Notes under the pieces: model-generated
Told to the model about the DNA's origin: nothing
The model's input: only the letters and a program-made list of their open reading frames with translations
The model's database searches: none
Program-made: the position numbers and the translations under genes
Assembly: GCA_964036295.1 (NCBI GenBank)
Contig: OZ038466.1
Span: forward strand, 23,798,597-23,862,596
DNA: 64,000 bases
Direction: 5' to 3'
Origin: Plumapathes pennacea
Lineage: Eukaryota; Cnidaria; Anthozoa; Antipatharia; Myriopathidae
Shown: positions 1-10,795 of the stretch, one piece after another
How positions within the stretch are numbered: the first letter of the stretch is position 1
Layout: every line of letters starts with the position of its first letter

Positions 1-190
1 GTCTGAACAAGATGAATGAGTACAGCATTTAAGACCGACCATTTAGAACCCAATCTGCGGCAAGTTGTCCATGCTGAACTACCTTAATTTACGCTTATAT
101 GTACTGGCAGGGTCAGTACAGAATTCCCTCCAAGAGTCTTGGTACTTGATCGAAGTTATTCGAGATGTTGGTAAATAATTTGTTCCTTAC
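1..190. other. Window edge, TTC39 intron
   Basis: Lies downstream of the last visible TTC39 exon donor (minus strand). No further TTC39 exon was recognised; the terminal TPR exons presumably lie outside the window. Confidence 0.6.
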
Positions 191-3100
191 TCTTTGTTTC
201 CTCTAAGTCATTAAGACTTTTTTCGACCAGCAACAAAAGAGTACGAGCTGTGTCAGGCAACTCCTCTACGACTCGGAAGCCATTCCACAAATAAATGAGT
301 TCCTGAAAAAGAAAATCATTTCCGTTTCGAATTCAACAGATCAGCCCACTGCCAAATACCTGACATCAATTCAGAAGACTGTCAATTTAAAAAACAATAA
401 GTGTGACCACTCAAATGAAAGTTCTCAGTGAGTACGTTCTGGTTAGTTTTTTTTTTCCTGTTGTCATACAGCACTTTTTCGACCAATAATAAAATGCCAC
501 GTCAATGCAGCACGAATCATAGCGTCAGCATATATACCTCAGTTTGCACAAATTTGGTAATCACTCACCAAACCAGGAAGAAATAAGCGTTTGTTTTGTT
601 CGAAATACTTCTTTGACTTATGGACAGAGAACTTCTCAAATGGAACAGACTTCCCAGCAATGCGTTGTTTAAAGTCTGGTAAGTGTCTGTAGAAAGAAAA
701 CAAACAACCAAAAGAAGACCAGATTTAAGAATGACGACATCTATAAATCGTGCGGTCGCTTCTGGTCATGTAAAAGAAGAGGAAAGAAAAAAATCAAGGA
801 AAGAAAGACTCGCTGACAAGCACAAACAAGGGAAAGACTAAACACTGAGGGACTATCTGACTGACCCAAAGAAGAGAGTAAAAGTGAAGGAAAGTAATTA
901 TAATAAATGGTTACTTCAAACGGTAGATCTGAAATAAAGCCTTTATAACATATATTTCATAACTTTTTAAAGGTCTCACTAACTTGAAAATATATTCTTC
1001 TCCGTCTTTTTCATTCTTCTGAGTGATTTCCTGATTGAGTTGTTTGGCCATCAAAAAACATGCTCCCTTCATGTACATGTATGTTGTCTGCAAGTTAAGA
1101 TGCAAGTTTGAATATCTTCAGCATGAATGATATGTGTGAATTAACTACTTGTAATGAACAATCTGATCGATATTGCACACTGTTTAACAGATTTAGTTTG
1201 ACATCATAGGGTCTCAATGTCTACCACACAGATATACTGATATATTTTGAGATTTAAGACCTCGGTGGCCAAATCGTATATATTGGTCAAAGTTAATAGA
1301 CAACTGTTGAACGTTCAGGCCTCATTGGTTACATCACAGATATCATTCATAGTTAGGAGATAGCAGTGACATTATTAGTTAAACAGTAGAAATAATTTAC
1401 CTTTGACCAACGGCTTTCCTGGCACAGAGTATCAGCATAGTAAAAAGCCTTGGCCCAGTCACTTTTATAGCTACAGGTTAGATTCAATGGTGTGTTATTG
1501 ATAATAATTCTAGCGGCCTTGGTGTCTTGTGTGATAGCCAGTTTATGACAATGGTAAGTAATTAAAGGATGCATGGTTGAAAGGGTTTTCTACAAGACAC
1601 CTGTTATAGTAATAAATGTGGCAAGGGCTAACAGAAAAGTTGTCATTTACTAAATTAAATTTTTTTACGAACCAGTGAACCTCGATTTCTCTTAATCCTT
1701 CTAATCCCTCGTCTACGAAAACTATAGCACACTCTACGAACGATTCAAACGGTGGATAGCACTTACGAAATTTGAACCAGAAGAAGTTATCTATGCCCAA
1801 AACCCATCTTAGATTTGTGTTGAAGAAATCAAATAGTCTTCTTTGGCCTATGAATCATTGCTCTTAAAACGTTATTCAACTTATCGTTTCTTTTTATCTA
1901 CCTGTAACACCACATCATTTCCCAGAAACAAATGTGATGGAATTGCTTCCACTCTGTTTGAACATCAATCGATTTCTGGTACTCCAGGATAGCCTACAAC
2001 AAAATGATCACCAGGGTTCAAAGACTTGAGTGAATTATGGAAGACAACATTTAGAGTACCATAAATCTGATAAGACATAGTACAGACACAAATGAACGCC
2101 ATAGGATCCCACCCGGGATGTTCCTGGGTGGAATAAAACTGTGATCCCGGGCGGGATTGGCGGGATTGGCGGGATCCCGCATACTATTTTTTTCTGGGCA
2201 CGAATTACTTGGCTTCTGATTGGTTGAAAGTGTTTCACAGCCTTTGGGTGATTTGCAGTCCCCTAACTTTGGTTTCGGTTTTCGACAGTCATCCAAAAAT
2301 AAATCTGATCGCCAGAATGACAAAACCTTTCTCTCAAACTTAACAAATTCGTACCTCATCAAGGTTTCCCTCAACTTGCTTTATACGTCCAGCATAATAG
2401 AGAAAAATTGCCCCCTACAAGACAAAACAATAAACTGAAACCTTTAGTGATAGAACATCCACAAATGGATTAAATAGTAAGTTAGTTAATAGACAAGCTC
2501 TTTGTTTGAAATGTTGCCTGTACGTTTATCTAATTTCATATTACCTTCGGAAACGCTTTTAGAAAAGGTTGAAGTATTTCTTCAGCATAAACAACATCTC
2601 CTTCACCAATTCCTACAAAACAAGTCAGAATATATAAAAACCAAACCAGTCATTAAGTACATACCAACAACCAAGGGGAGGGGAGGGAGGGGGGATTCTC
2701 TATTAAGATGGTTATACGTCTTTTAGATGGCCCACACTCACCAAGATAGTAAGTGATAATACTGTGATGAGCTAGCAACACCATGGCACACATTGGAGAC
2801 CGCAGACTGTCATTCCTGCATCCTTCATCTAGGTGCTTCAAGCCCAGATGCTACAATGGGAATGAGGGAGCAGAAAAAAAGATCTTTCTTTCTTAATTTA
2901 GAAATAAGTTGGAATAAGTGTGTGAAATAATTTGGAGTTAATTTCAATATCCAAACAGGAGGAGAGAAGTGCAGAAATCAAATTATCATTGCTGTCATGC
3001 TACTGTTGTGAAGGCAATCACTGCAGAATACAATCACTTAGGAGAGCTTTTATTTTCACTGGGTTTAATGTATACTGAGACCTGTACCACCAGAACACTT

Positions 3101-6100
3101 TACATGTTGTCACAGCACACGCTCAAATAGGTTTCCTTCCTCTGTATTCAAATTTTAGGTCATAGGATATAGTCTATAATAGTCTATAAGCTAACAAGTT
3201 TACAAATAACACAAACCTTGTCTCCTGAAAATCCAACCCATTCCAGAATTTTGACAATTCTTGCAGGAAGCATTGAAAGGAGCTATATACAAAGAATTTT
3301 GAATTTAAAAGTCTGGACAATCGTGAACACATGCCTAACATACAAAAAATAAGATATGCAACTGCTATCAAGGTTGTGACAACTATAACCTCTCTCTTGA
3401 CTTTGCCAAATCTTTTGGCTTAAGACTATAATTATAAAATAACATAGGCTAGCATTTAACTAAACCCCTGCAGACATGGGCCAGTATTAGGGTCATGTCT
3501 AGGGTACCACGCCCCTGACCACACCTATTAGGGAGCTTTAGCAACAGGACAGGAGAAGATGACGGCAATGTTGGTGAAACAATAAAACTCATGGCAAAAG
3601 ACAAAAGAAGCACGTGAACATCTGAAATTGACATGATCTTGAGGTCGTTGTGCTCTCGCATGCAACTTCAAATGCTTCTTTTTAAGTTGTTGTCAGGACG
3701 TGGACGTTACTTTGAAAACTTACGACAGTCATTCTTCTTAGTAAGATACGATAAAAGGAAAAGAAGTTCGGCAAAAACGGAACAATTTTGAGCAACTTGA
3801 GAATAGGCAAAGTTACAAAGACAAAGAATGCGTAGACACTTTTTTCCTGGTTCCTCGTGTTGCCGTCGCCGTTGTAATTTGCTATAAAGCTCCCTATTAT
3901 CTAAACCCTCACCAGGTTGAAGCTTCCAATCCCCAGATGGACTCCTCCCTCAAAGTCTTTCTTGCTCAGTGAGCCTCCATTAGTGGCTAAGTGTCCATGT
4001 GTCACCATCTCCAGGCATGTCCTTACAGTTGTTACAGAGTGGTCAAGTCAAACAAGTTTTGAATCATTTATGTATGGTAATGTTTGCTGTTGCATTTCTG
4101 AAATGCCATTTTTCAGCAAAGCATTTCCCATCTATTATTTTTGAGGGGGTGAGTGTAAGGAAGGCCTCAGTGACTACTAACTACCGATCAAAGTCTAATC
4201 GTATGTGCATATTACAGTATATCAGATAAAGTAGGTTACAAAGTCAAGGACGACAGAAAATGTTAGATGATAAACATGATATTATATAACAATTTAGTTT
4301 TTTGTCTTACTTGTAGGAATGGTAACAGCTTCTGATTTTCAGAGCTCCTTTGATAAAGCTCACAAGGTTTTCATCCTGCAACATCAAGATAAGTACACAT
4401 ACAGTACTTCAATCAATAAAAAACACATGCAACTTTTCACTCCCAAGCTCCAAATACAAATTCTCCCAGCCATTTACAACGAACATTTATGGGAGATGTA
4501 GAGAGAACTGATTGTCCAATCATATCTTATCTAAGCAAACCATCAGTGACAATTTCTCTATACAGTATAATATTTCTCTTGTGAGAAGCTGAAGGAGAAA
4601 ATTGAATTTGGTCACTCTTGGGGTTAAAAAGGAAAAGGTTAAAAACAATCTAGCCAAAAAAATCCTAAAACCCACCTGGATAAATGTAAGAATGGCTCTC
4701 TGTAACAAGCATTCTGCATAGCAAAGCTCAGCATGCCGTTCCTCTACAATAAATTATGCACAAAAGTTTTCAGATTTTTAGTATGCAACAGGTCATGCAC
4801 TGAAAATGAAAATCATATACCTTCCGTAAGGTCATCATAGGATGGACTCCAGAACCAACTGGTCACAGATTCTGTCCAAGATGCCTTTCTTCTCTGTCTG
4901 CAGGTAGATTGAAATAGCTATTATATAGTAGCCCACATAATCGGCTATTAATACTATAAATAAAAGAGTTTCACTACCCTGCAGTCATCAACATTTACAA
5001 AAAAGGATCACCGCCCTGCAGCCATAAATCTTTTTTTTTTTCAAATTCCACCACCCTGCAGTTAATATGAAAATTTTCCAAAATTTGTCAACACCCCAAA
5101 GTCATCAAAATCATATAAAAAATTCACCGCCCTGGGTTCATCAAAATTTTGGGTCAGTTTTACCACCCAGGTCATCACAATCTTCCCAGGTGAAATGAAG
5201 TTCATGACTTCATGAACTTTGGTGACCGTTCATGAACAGTTCATGAACATCCATTAAAGTTCATCAAGAGTTCATGAAGTTTAGTTCATGAACAAAGTTC
5301 ATGAACTGTTCACATCAAAGTGAGTTCATGAACTCTTGGTGAACTCTCATGAACTTGTTTCAGTTCATCTGAGTTCATCAAATGTGCATGAAGTATTTTC
5401 ATGAACTCTTGATGAATTCTCATGAACTTGTTTCAGTTCATCAGACTTCATCAAATGTGCATGAAGTATTTTCATGAACTCTTGGTGAATTCTCATGAAA
5501 TTGTTTCAGTTCATCATCATCATTACTAGGAATTACCAAATATTCCCAGTCATACAAATCGATCTTGCAACAAGTAACAATTATTGGAATATCTGGGAAT
5601 TACTGAGAATCTCATAAAAGACATTATAATTACATAAATGCACCTTCCTTACATGTATGCACCTTCCTTACATGTATCAAACTTCCTTACATGTATGCAC
5701 CTTCCTTATGTGTATGCACCTTCCTTACATGTATGCACCTTCCTTACATGAATGCACCTTCCTTACATGTATGCACCTTCCTTACATGTATGCACCTTCC
5801 TTACATGTATGCACCTTCCTTACATGTATGCACCTTCCTTCCATGTATCCACCTTCCTTACATGAATAAATCTTCCTTACATGTATGCATCTTCCTTACA
5901 TGTATGCACCTTCCTTACATGAATGCATCTTCCTTTAATTACGTCTTTGAATCTTCCTTACATGTATGCACCTTCCTTACATGTATGCACCTTCCTTACA
6001 TGAATGTACCTTCCTTACATGTATCCACCTTCCTTACATGTATGCAACTTCCTTACATGAATGCATCTTCCTTACATGAATGCACCTTCCTTACATGTAT

Positions 6101-9100
6101 GCACCCTCCTTACATGTATGCACCTTCCTTACATGTATGTACCTTCCTTACATGTATGCACCTTCCTTAATACATGAATGCACCTTCCTTACATGTATGC
6201 ACCTTCTTTACATGTATGCACCTTCCTTACATGTATGCACCTTCCTTACATGAATGCAACTTCCTTACATGTATGCACCTTCCTTACAAGTATGCACCTT
6301 CAATACATGTATGCACCTTCCTTACATGTATGCACTTCCCTTACATGTATGCACCTTCCTTACATGAATGCACCTTCCTTACATGTATGCGCCTTCCTTA
6401 CATCAATGCACCTTCCTTACATGTATGCACCTTCCTTACATGAATGCAAATTCCTTACATGTATGCACCTTCCTTACATGAATACACCTTCCTTACATGA
6501 ATGCACCTTCCTTACATGTATCCACCTTCCTTACATGTATGCACCTTCCTTACATGTATGCACCTTCCTTACATGTATGCAACTTCCTTACATGTATGCA
6601 TCTTCCTTACATGTATGCACCTTCTAATTCCTTACATGAATGCATCTTCCTTTAATTACGTCTTTGAATCTTCCTTACATGTATGCACCTTCCTTACATG
6701 TATGCACCTTCCTTACATGAATGTACCTTCCTTACATGTATCCACCTTCCTTACATGTATGCAACTTCCTTACATGAATGCACCTTCTTTACATGAATGC
6801 ACCTTCCTTACATGTATGCACCCTCCTTACATGTATGCACCTTCCTTACATGTATGTACCTTCCTTACATGTATGCACCTTCCTTGCATGAATGCACCTT
6901 CCTTACATGAATGCACCTTCCTTACATGTATGCACCTTCTTTACATGTATGCACCTTCCTTACATGTATGCACCTTCCTTACATGAATGCAACTTCCTTA
7001 CATGTATGCACCTTCCTTACAAGTATGCACCTTCAATACATGTATGCACCTTCCTTACATGTATGCACTTCCCTTACATGTATGCACCTTCCTTACATGA
7101 ATGCACCTTCCTTACATGTATGCGCCTTCCTTACATCAATGCAACTTCCTTACATGAATGCACCTTCCTTACATGTATGCACCTTCCTTACATGTATGCA
7201 CCTTCCTTACATCAATGCACCTTCCTTACATGTATGCGCCTTCCTTACATCAATGCACCTTCCTTACATGTATGCGCCTTCCTTACATGAATGCAAATTC
7301 CTTACATGTATGCACCTTCCTTACATGTATGCACCTTCCTTACATGAATGCACCTTCCTTACATGTATGCACCTTCCTTACATGTATGCACCTTCCTTAC
7401 ATGTATGAACCTTCCTTATATGTATGCACCTTCCTTACATGAATGCACCTTCCTTATATGAATGCACCTTCCTTACATGTATACACCTTCCTTACATGTA
7501 TGCACCTTCCTTATATGAATGCACCTTCCTTACATGTATACACCTTCCTTACATGAATGCACCTTCCTTACATGTATGCACCTTCCTTACATGTATGCAC
7601 CTTCCTTACATGAATGCACCTTCCTTACATGTATGCACCTTCCTTACATGTATGCACCTTCCTTACATGAATGCACCTTCCTTATTATTTATCAGTTTGT
7701 TTACCTGATCTGTTATTTTCTTGACTTTTTATAGGGAAAAACATGAAAGGGAGAGCAATGTAGGTATATGGAACAGCCATGAACAATCTGAAGACAGCTC
7801 TGAACACTATATATTAATTATACACTATAAATTAATAATGAATAAATTAAGTTCATGAACTCTCTCAACTTTGAAGAATATTTATGAACAATTATGTAGG
7901 CATATGTTCATGAAGTTTGGAGAACTTTCATGAACCCATTATACATGAACATTCACGAACATTCGTGAACAAATTTATCTGCTGTTCACGAACTTTTAAG
8001 AACTTTCATGAACCCATGGTCCATGAACATTCATGAACATTCATGAACAAATTTTTCGGCACATTCATAAACTTTTGAGAACTTTTATGAACCCATGGTC
8101 CATGAACGTTCATGAACATTCATGAACAGCTTGTCATGATAACACGACGGTTTAGTTTATGAACAGTTCATGAACTCAAAATGTCTCATTTGTTGTTCAT
8201 GGGACATTCGTGAACAGTTCATGAACAACTTTCATGAACTTTGATGGACGTTCATGAACAGTTCATCATCATTTCACCTGGGTTAAGCCAGTTGCACCAC
8301 CTCAAGTGTTATGAAAATTTGGGGCAGGTTTCACCACCCCAGGGTCATGAAAATTTTGGGCCTGAGTTTCACCATCCGGGGGTCATCAAATTTTGGGCCA
8401 GCTCAACTCCTACCTTTCACAAACATCCAATGCAATTTTAATGCTGTTACAGGCATTTGTGATGGTTTGCTGAAAATATTTTAAACACATATACTGCAAT
8501 AAGTTATGAGTAAATAAAGGTCAATATAGCATCTGTCATACTCAGGCAATATTATTGAATAATAGATAGCATTATATTATAATCAAATATACTACATTTT
8601 ACTGTTATGCTACTGTACATTTTACCATAGGATCTAATATTAATCTCATAGGACATCAAGACATTTAATGTCTTGATTATTGAATACTAATAATATTCAT
8701 CAAATTAGTATAACAACATTTTAGTTAAACCAACCTGTTCAAATGTCATGATAGCCTGAAGGAACATGATTGTGCTGTAACCAAGAGCATGATACATGCT
8801 TTCCTTGGCCCTAAAATACAATATGAAACATGATCATGTAAAAATCCCAAAAGTATACAGTCTATGAATGATTTAAAATCCAGATGGTTAGCTTAATGGA
8901 TTAAATATCTTCAGCTGAGTAGAGTGAACAAGACAATAAAATGCTTTTCTCACATTACCAAGTGAGGAGATGGAGTGTGAAAGAGTGCATGAGTATTGTG
9001 TGCATGAGACATGTGAAAGGTGTGCAATACTTATTGAATATATAAGATGTGAAACAGGCCACTGAGAGTAATCATTTGCAGTGAGTTTTATAAATTTTTA

Positions 9101-10292
9101 TAATGTCATTTTGTTTGAGCATGGCCGGGTGTTCTCAACTCATGGACTGGTTAATAATAATATTGGGCTTTAAGCTTTGCATCTGCTGAACAAGACCCCT
9201 TAACAGTACACGTCATATAAAAGTGTCAGCATTTGATGCTGAGTGGTGCTTGGGTTGAGGGACAAGAAGACAACTGACATTTTAGGCTATTCCCTCCCCA
9301 ATGGCGAAAAACACAAAAGATATAATTGGTTGTGAGAGACTGGGGAGGGGATTTTCAGGAAAGGAGAATTTCCCAACAATCCCCTCCCCAGTCTCTCACT
9401 GCCAATTATATTTTTCATGTTTTTTGCCACTGGGGAGAGAAAGGAGGGCCTTGTCCCGAAAGTTTTGATAAAATCTGATTATAGACTCAATTTTAAGAAA
9501 GGAAATATATTTTACTTATTAACAATGATATCAGGTGGCTAATGCATAGTCAAGCTTTAAAATTAATGGTTGCATGTCCAGTAGTCCTGAACAACCGAAA
9601 TGGCTTAGAAAAGAATGAAATTATATTATTTTTTGCTATGTAATTGATATAGTTTATGTAAATAAGGTAAATATATTACATTTTAAAATGGTGCCTCACC
9701 ATGGTTCTAACTTGGCTTGAGCAGTGAAAAACTTGTTGGATAGGCACAAGTTTACAGCCACGGCTGTTGCTTTGATGGCATCTGGTAAAGAAACAGGGTC
9801 CTCTTTGGAACTGTACGTAAATAGAGAATATTACATCGGGTGTAAAGACATTATTGAACTGCGGTCGTTTCGTCTACGAGTTGTTTCGTCTATGTCTTAG
9901 GTCAATTCGCTCAGACAACTGGACTCAAAAAGAGACAAGAAACACAGAGAGACTTGTCGTTTCTTAATTGTATATGTCATCAAGCGATGAATTATACCAA
10001 AAAGAAACAATGAATATTGTTGGAGTTTATCATATCGATATCACGTTTTGACTGGATTATTATTTTTGGTTTTGCACGCTTCACAAAAGTTAAACAGTGG
10101 AACGGAGTGAATTAGATTGCTTTCACCTGCAATAATTTTTATGTTTATTAGTTCGGTCCCGTCGCAGCTGGTGTGAATTTCTAGATTTCAAAGCAGCTCA
10201 AAATAATGTTCTCAAGTCATTTAGGTGAGTGATTCAAGATCTATATTGTTAACTTACCTTCCATTGCCCTGTTCTGCCTCTTTATGTGCCAT
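191..10292 (-). CDS. TTC39: TTC39-family tetratricopeptide repeat protein (TTC39A/B-like), 3' end beyond window
   Basis: Seventeen exons join in frame on the minus strand (about 465 codons): 10258-10292, 9700-9810, 8735-8810, 8414-8469, 4821-4897, 4676-4743, 4311-4375, 3913-4021, 3217-3282, 2742-2850, 2545-2612, 2355-2414, 1902-1993, 1401-1470, 984-1087, 569-686, 191-302. All have GT/AG borders. Family blocks in order are [112 protein letters not shown] and [12 protein letters not shown]39 proteins have an N-terminal DUF3808 region and C-terminal TPRs; TTC39B is linked to sterol metabolism, but molecular function is poorly known. The block pattern fits TTC39A/B better than TTC39C. The last ~120 residues should lie left of base 1. 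The start ATG at 10292 opens a short first exon and is the least certain part. The 3.5-kb intron 4907-8413 carries the inverted-end element. Confidence 0.9.
4973..5184 (+). repeat. CACCxCCCTGCAGTCATCAAAATTT-type tandem repeat, left of element
   Basis: Diverged ~38-bp units (accctgcagtcatcaacattta, accaccctgcagttaatatgaa, accgccctgggttcatcaaaattttggg). The same family continues at 8283-8400, so the inverted-end element appears to sit within it. Confidence 0.6.
5202..5516. repeat. Left subterminal GTTCATGAAC palindrome array
   Basis: Many overlapping copies of TTCATGAAC / GTTCATGAAC, a perfect 10-bp palindrome, at irregular spacing. It mirrors a similar array at the other end of the element. 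Confidence 0.85.
5632..7684 (+). repeat. 19-bp minisatellite, about 108 copies
   Basis: Tandem units of ACATGTATGCACCTTCCTT with common variants (acatgaatgcacc, acatgtatccacc, acatcaatgcacc). Because 19 = 1 mod 3, all three plus frames read the same 19-residue cyclic peptide without a stop, whereas the minus strand has frequent stops. The long plus-strand ORFs here are therefore repeat artefacts. A non-unit interruption (tttaattacgtctttgaatc) occurs twice, near 5934 and 6651, marking a ~717-bp higher-order duplication. Confidence 0.95.
7850..8262. repeat. Right subterminal GTTCATGAAC palindrome array
   Basis: Repeated TTCATGAAC and CATGAACATTCATGAAC stretches, the counterpart of the 5202-5516 array on the other side of the minisatellite. 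Confidence 0.85.
8283..8400 (+). repeat. CACCACCC..GTCATGAAAATTTTGGG tandem repeat, right of element
   Basis: Three units of the same family as 4973-5184 (caccacctcaagtgttatgaaaatttgggg, caccaccccagggtcatgaaaattttggg, caccatccgggggtcatcaaattttggg). Confidence 0.6.
9290..9440. repeat. Foldback (hairpin) element in TTC39 intron
   Basis: Left arm (ccctccccaatggcgaaaaaca .. gagagactggggagggga) pairs with the right arm at 9380-9440 (tcccctccccagtctctcac .. ttttttgccactgggga). Arms of ~60 bp around a short loop resemble a palindromic MITE. Confidence 0.7.
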
Positions 10293-10795
10293 TTCAAGGC
10301 GACACAAATACAAAATCCTTACTTGATCAAAGTCCTGACCATGTTTACAGTTCCGAGAATTATTGACAGAACCCACCGGTTGTTTCCAGTCTACGTCGAA
10401 AGCATACAGTGAGACTGGGTCCAAATCAAGTTGAATTTCTTCTGGGTTGGACTAGGCAAACCGTGCAGGGTGGGCCGGGGCATGGGCGGTACAGTGGTCA
10501 TTTATAATACTATTATGCGAGTCGAAATTTACCTTTCACCGTACATTTTAGATTTAACTAGGTAAACTATCTCATGAAAGAGAAGATTTATAAAAAAACA
10601 AAAACCAAATTAAACAAAACAAACAAATTAACAAGAGTATGATTCTAAAAAAAGCAATCAACGGAATTGACCTCCCCTCCCTCCCTCCCTGCACTGGCTT
10701 CGTACGCCTGTTTCCAAAATGGCCACTGCACGCTCATCCACATCGCCGAAATATGAAGATCTTCGTTTTACGGAACCTCTATCTTAAGCTCGACG
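10293..10795. promoter_or_regulatory. Divergent intergenic promoter, TTC39 / KEAP1
   Basis: About 500 bp separates the TTC39 start (minus) from the KEAP1 start (plus). It should hold both 5' UTRs and core promoters. A TTCCAAAATGGCCACTG stretch near 10713 resembles a YY1-type ATGGC element just upstream of KEAP1. No TATA box was identified. Confidence 0.5.

Larger units (their letters stand above)
5185..8282. mobile_element. Putative non-autonomous inverted-end element with internal minisatellite, in TTC39 intron
   Basis: Starts CCCAGGTGAAAT (5185-5196) and ends with the exact reverse complement ATTTCACCTGGG (8271-8282). Inside each end is a dense array of GTTCATGAAC-type palindromes (about 5202-5516 and 7850-8262), and the middle is a 19-bp minisatellite. 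The layout (terminal inverted repeats, subterminal repeats on both sides, no transposase ORF) is what is expected of a non-autonomous DNA transposon that depends on a transposase supplied elsewhere. No clear target-site duplication is visible: the flanks are cttt-poor left (aatctt) and ttaag right, with only TT shared. It sits inside a short CACC/CATCAAAATTT tandem repeat. Superfamily not assigned. Confidence 0.6.

Noticed and set aside
5657..7734. Many plus-strand ORFs of 70-165 codons with [12 protein letters not shown] repeats
   Set aside because: They are translations of the 19-bp minisatellite in every frame, with no start, splice or family evidence, inside a TTC39 intron.
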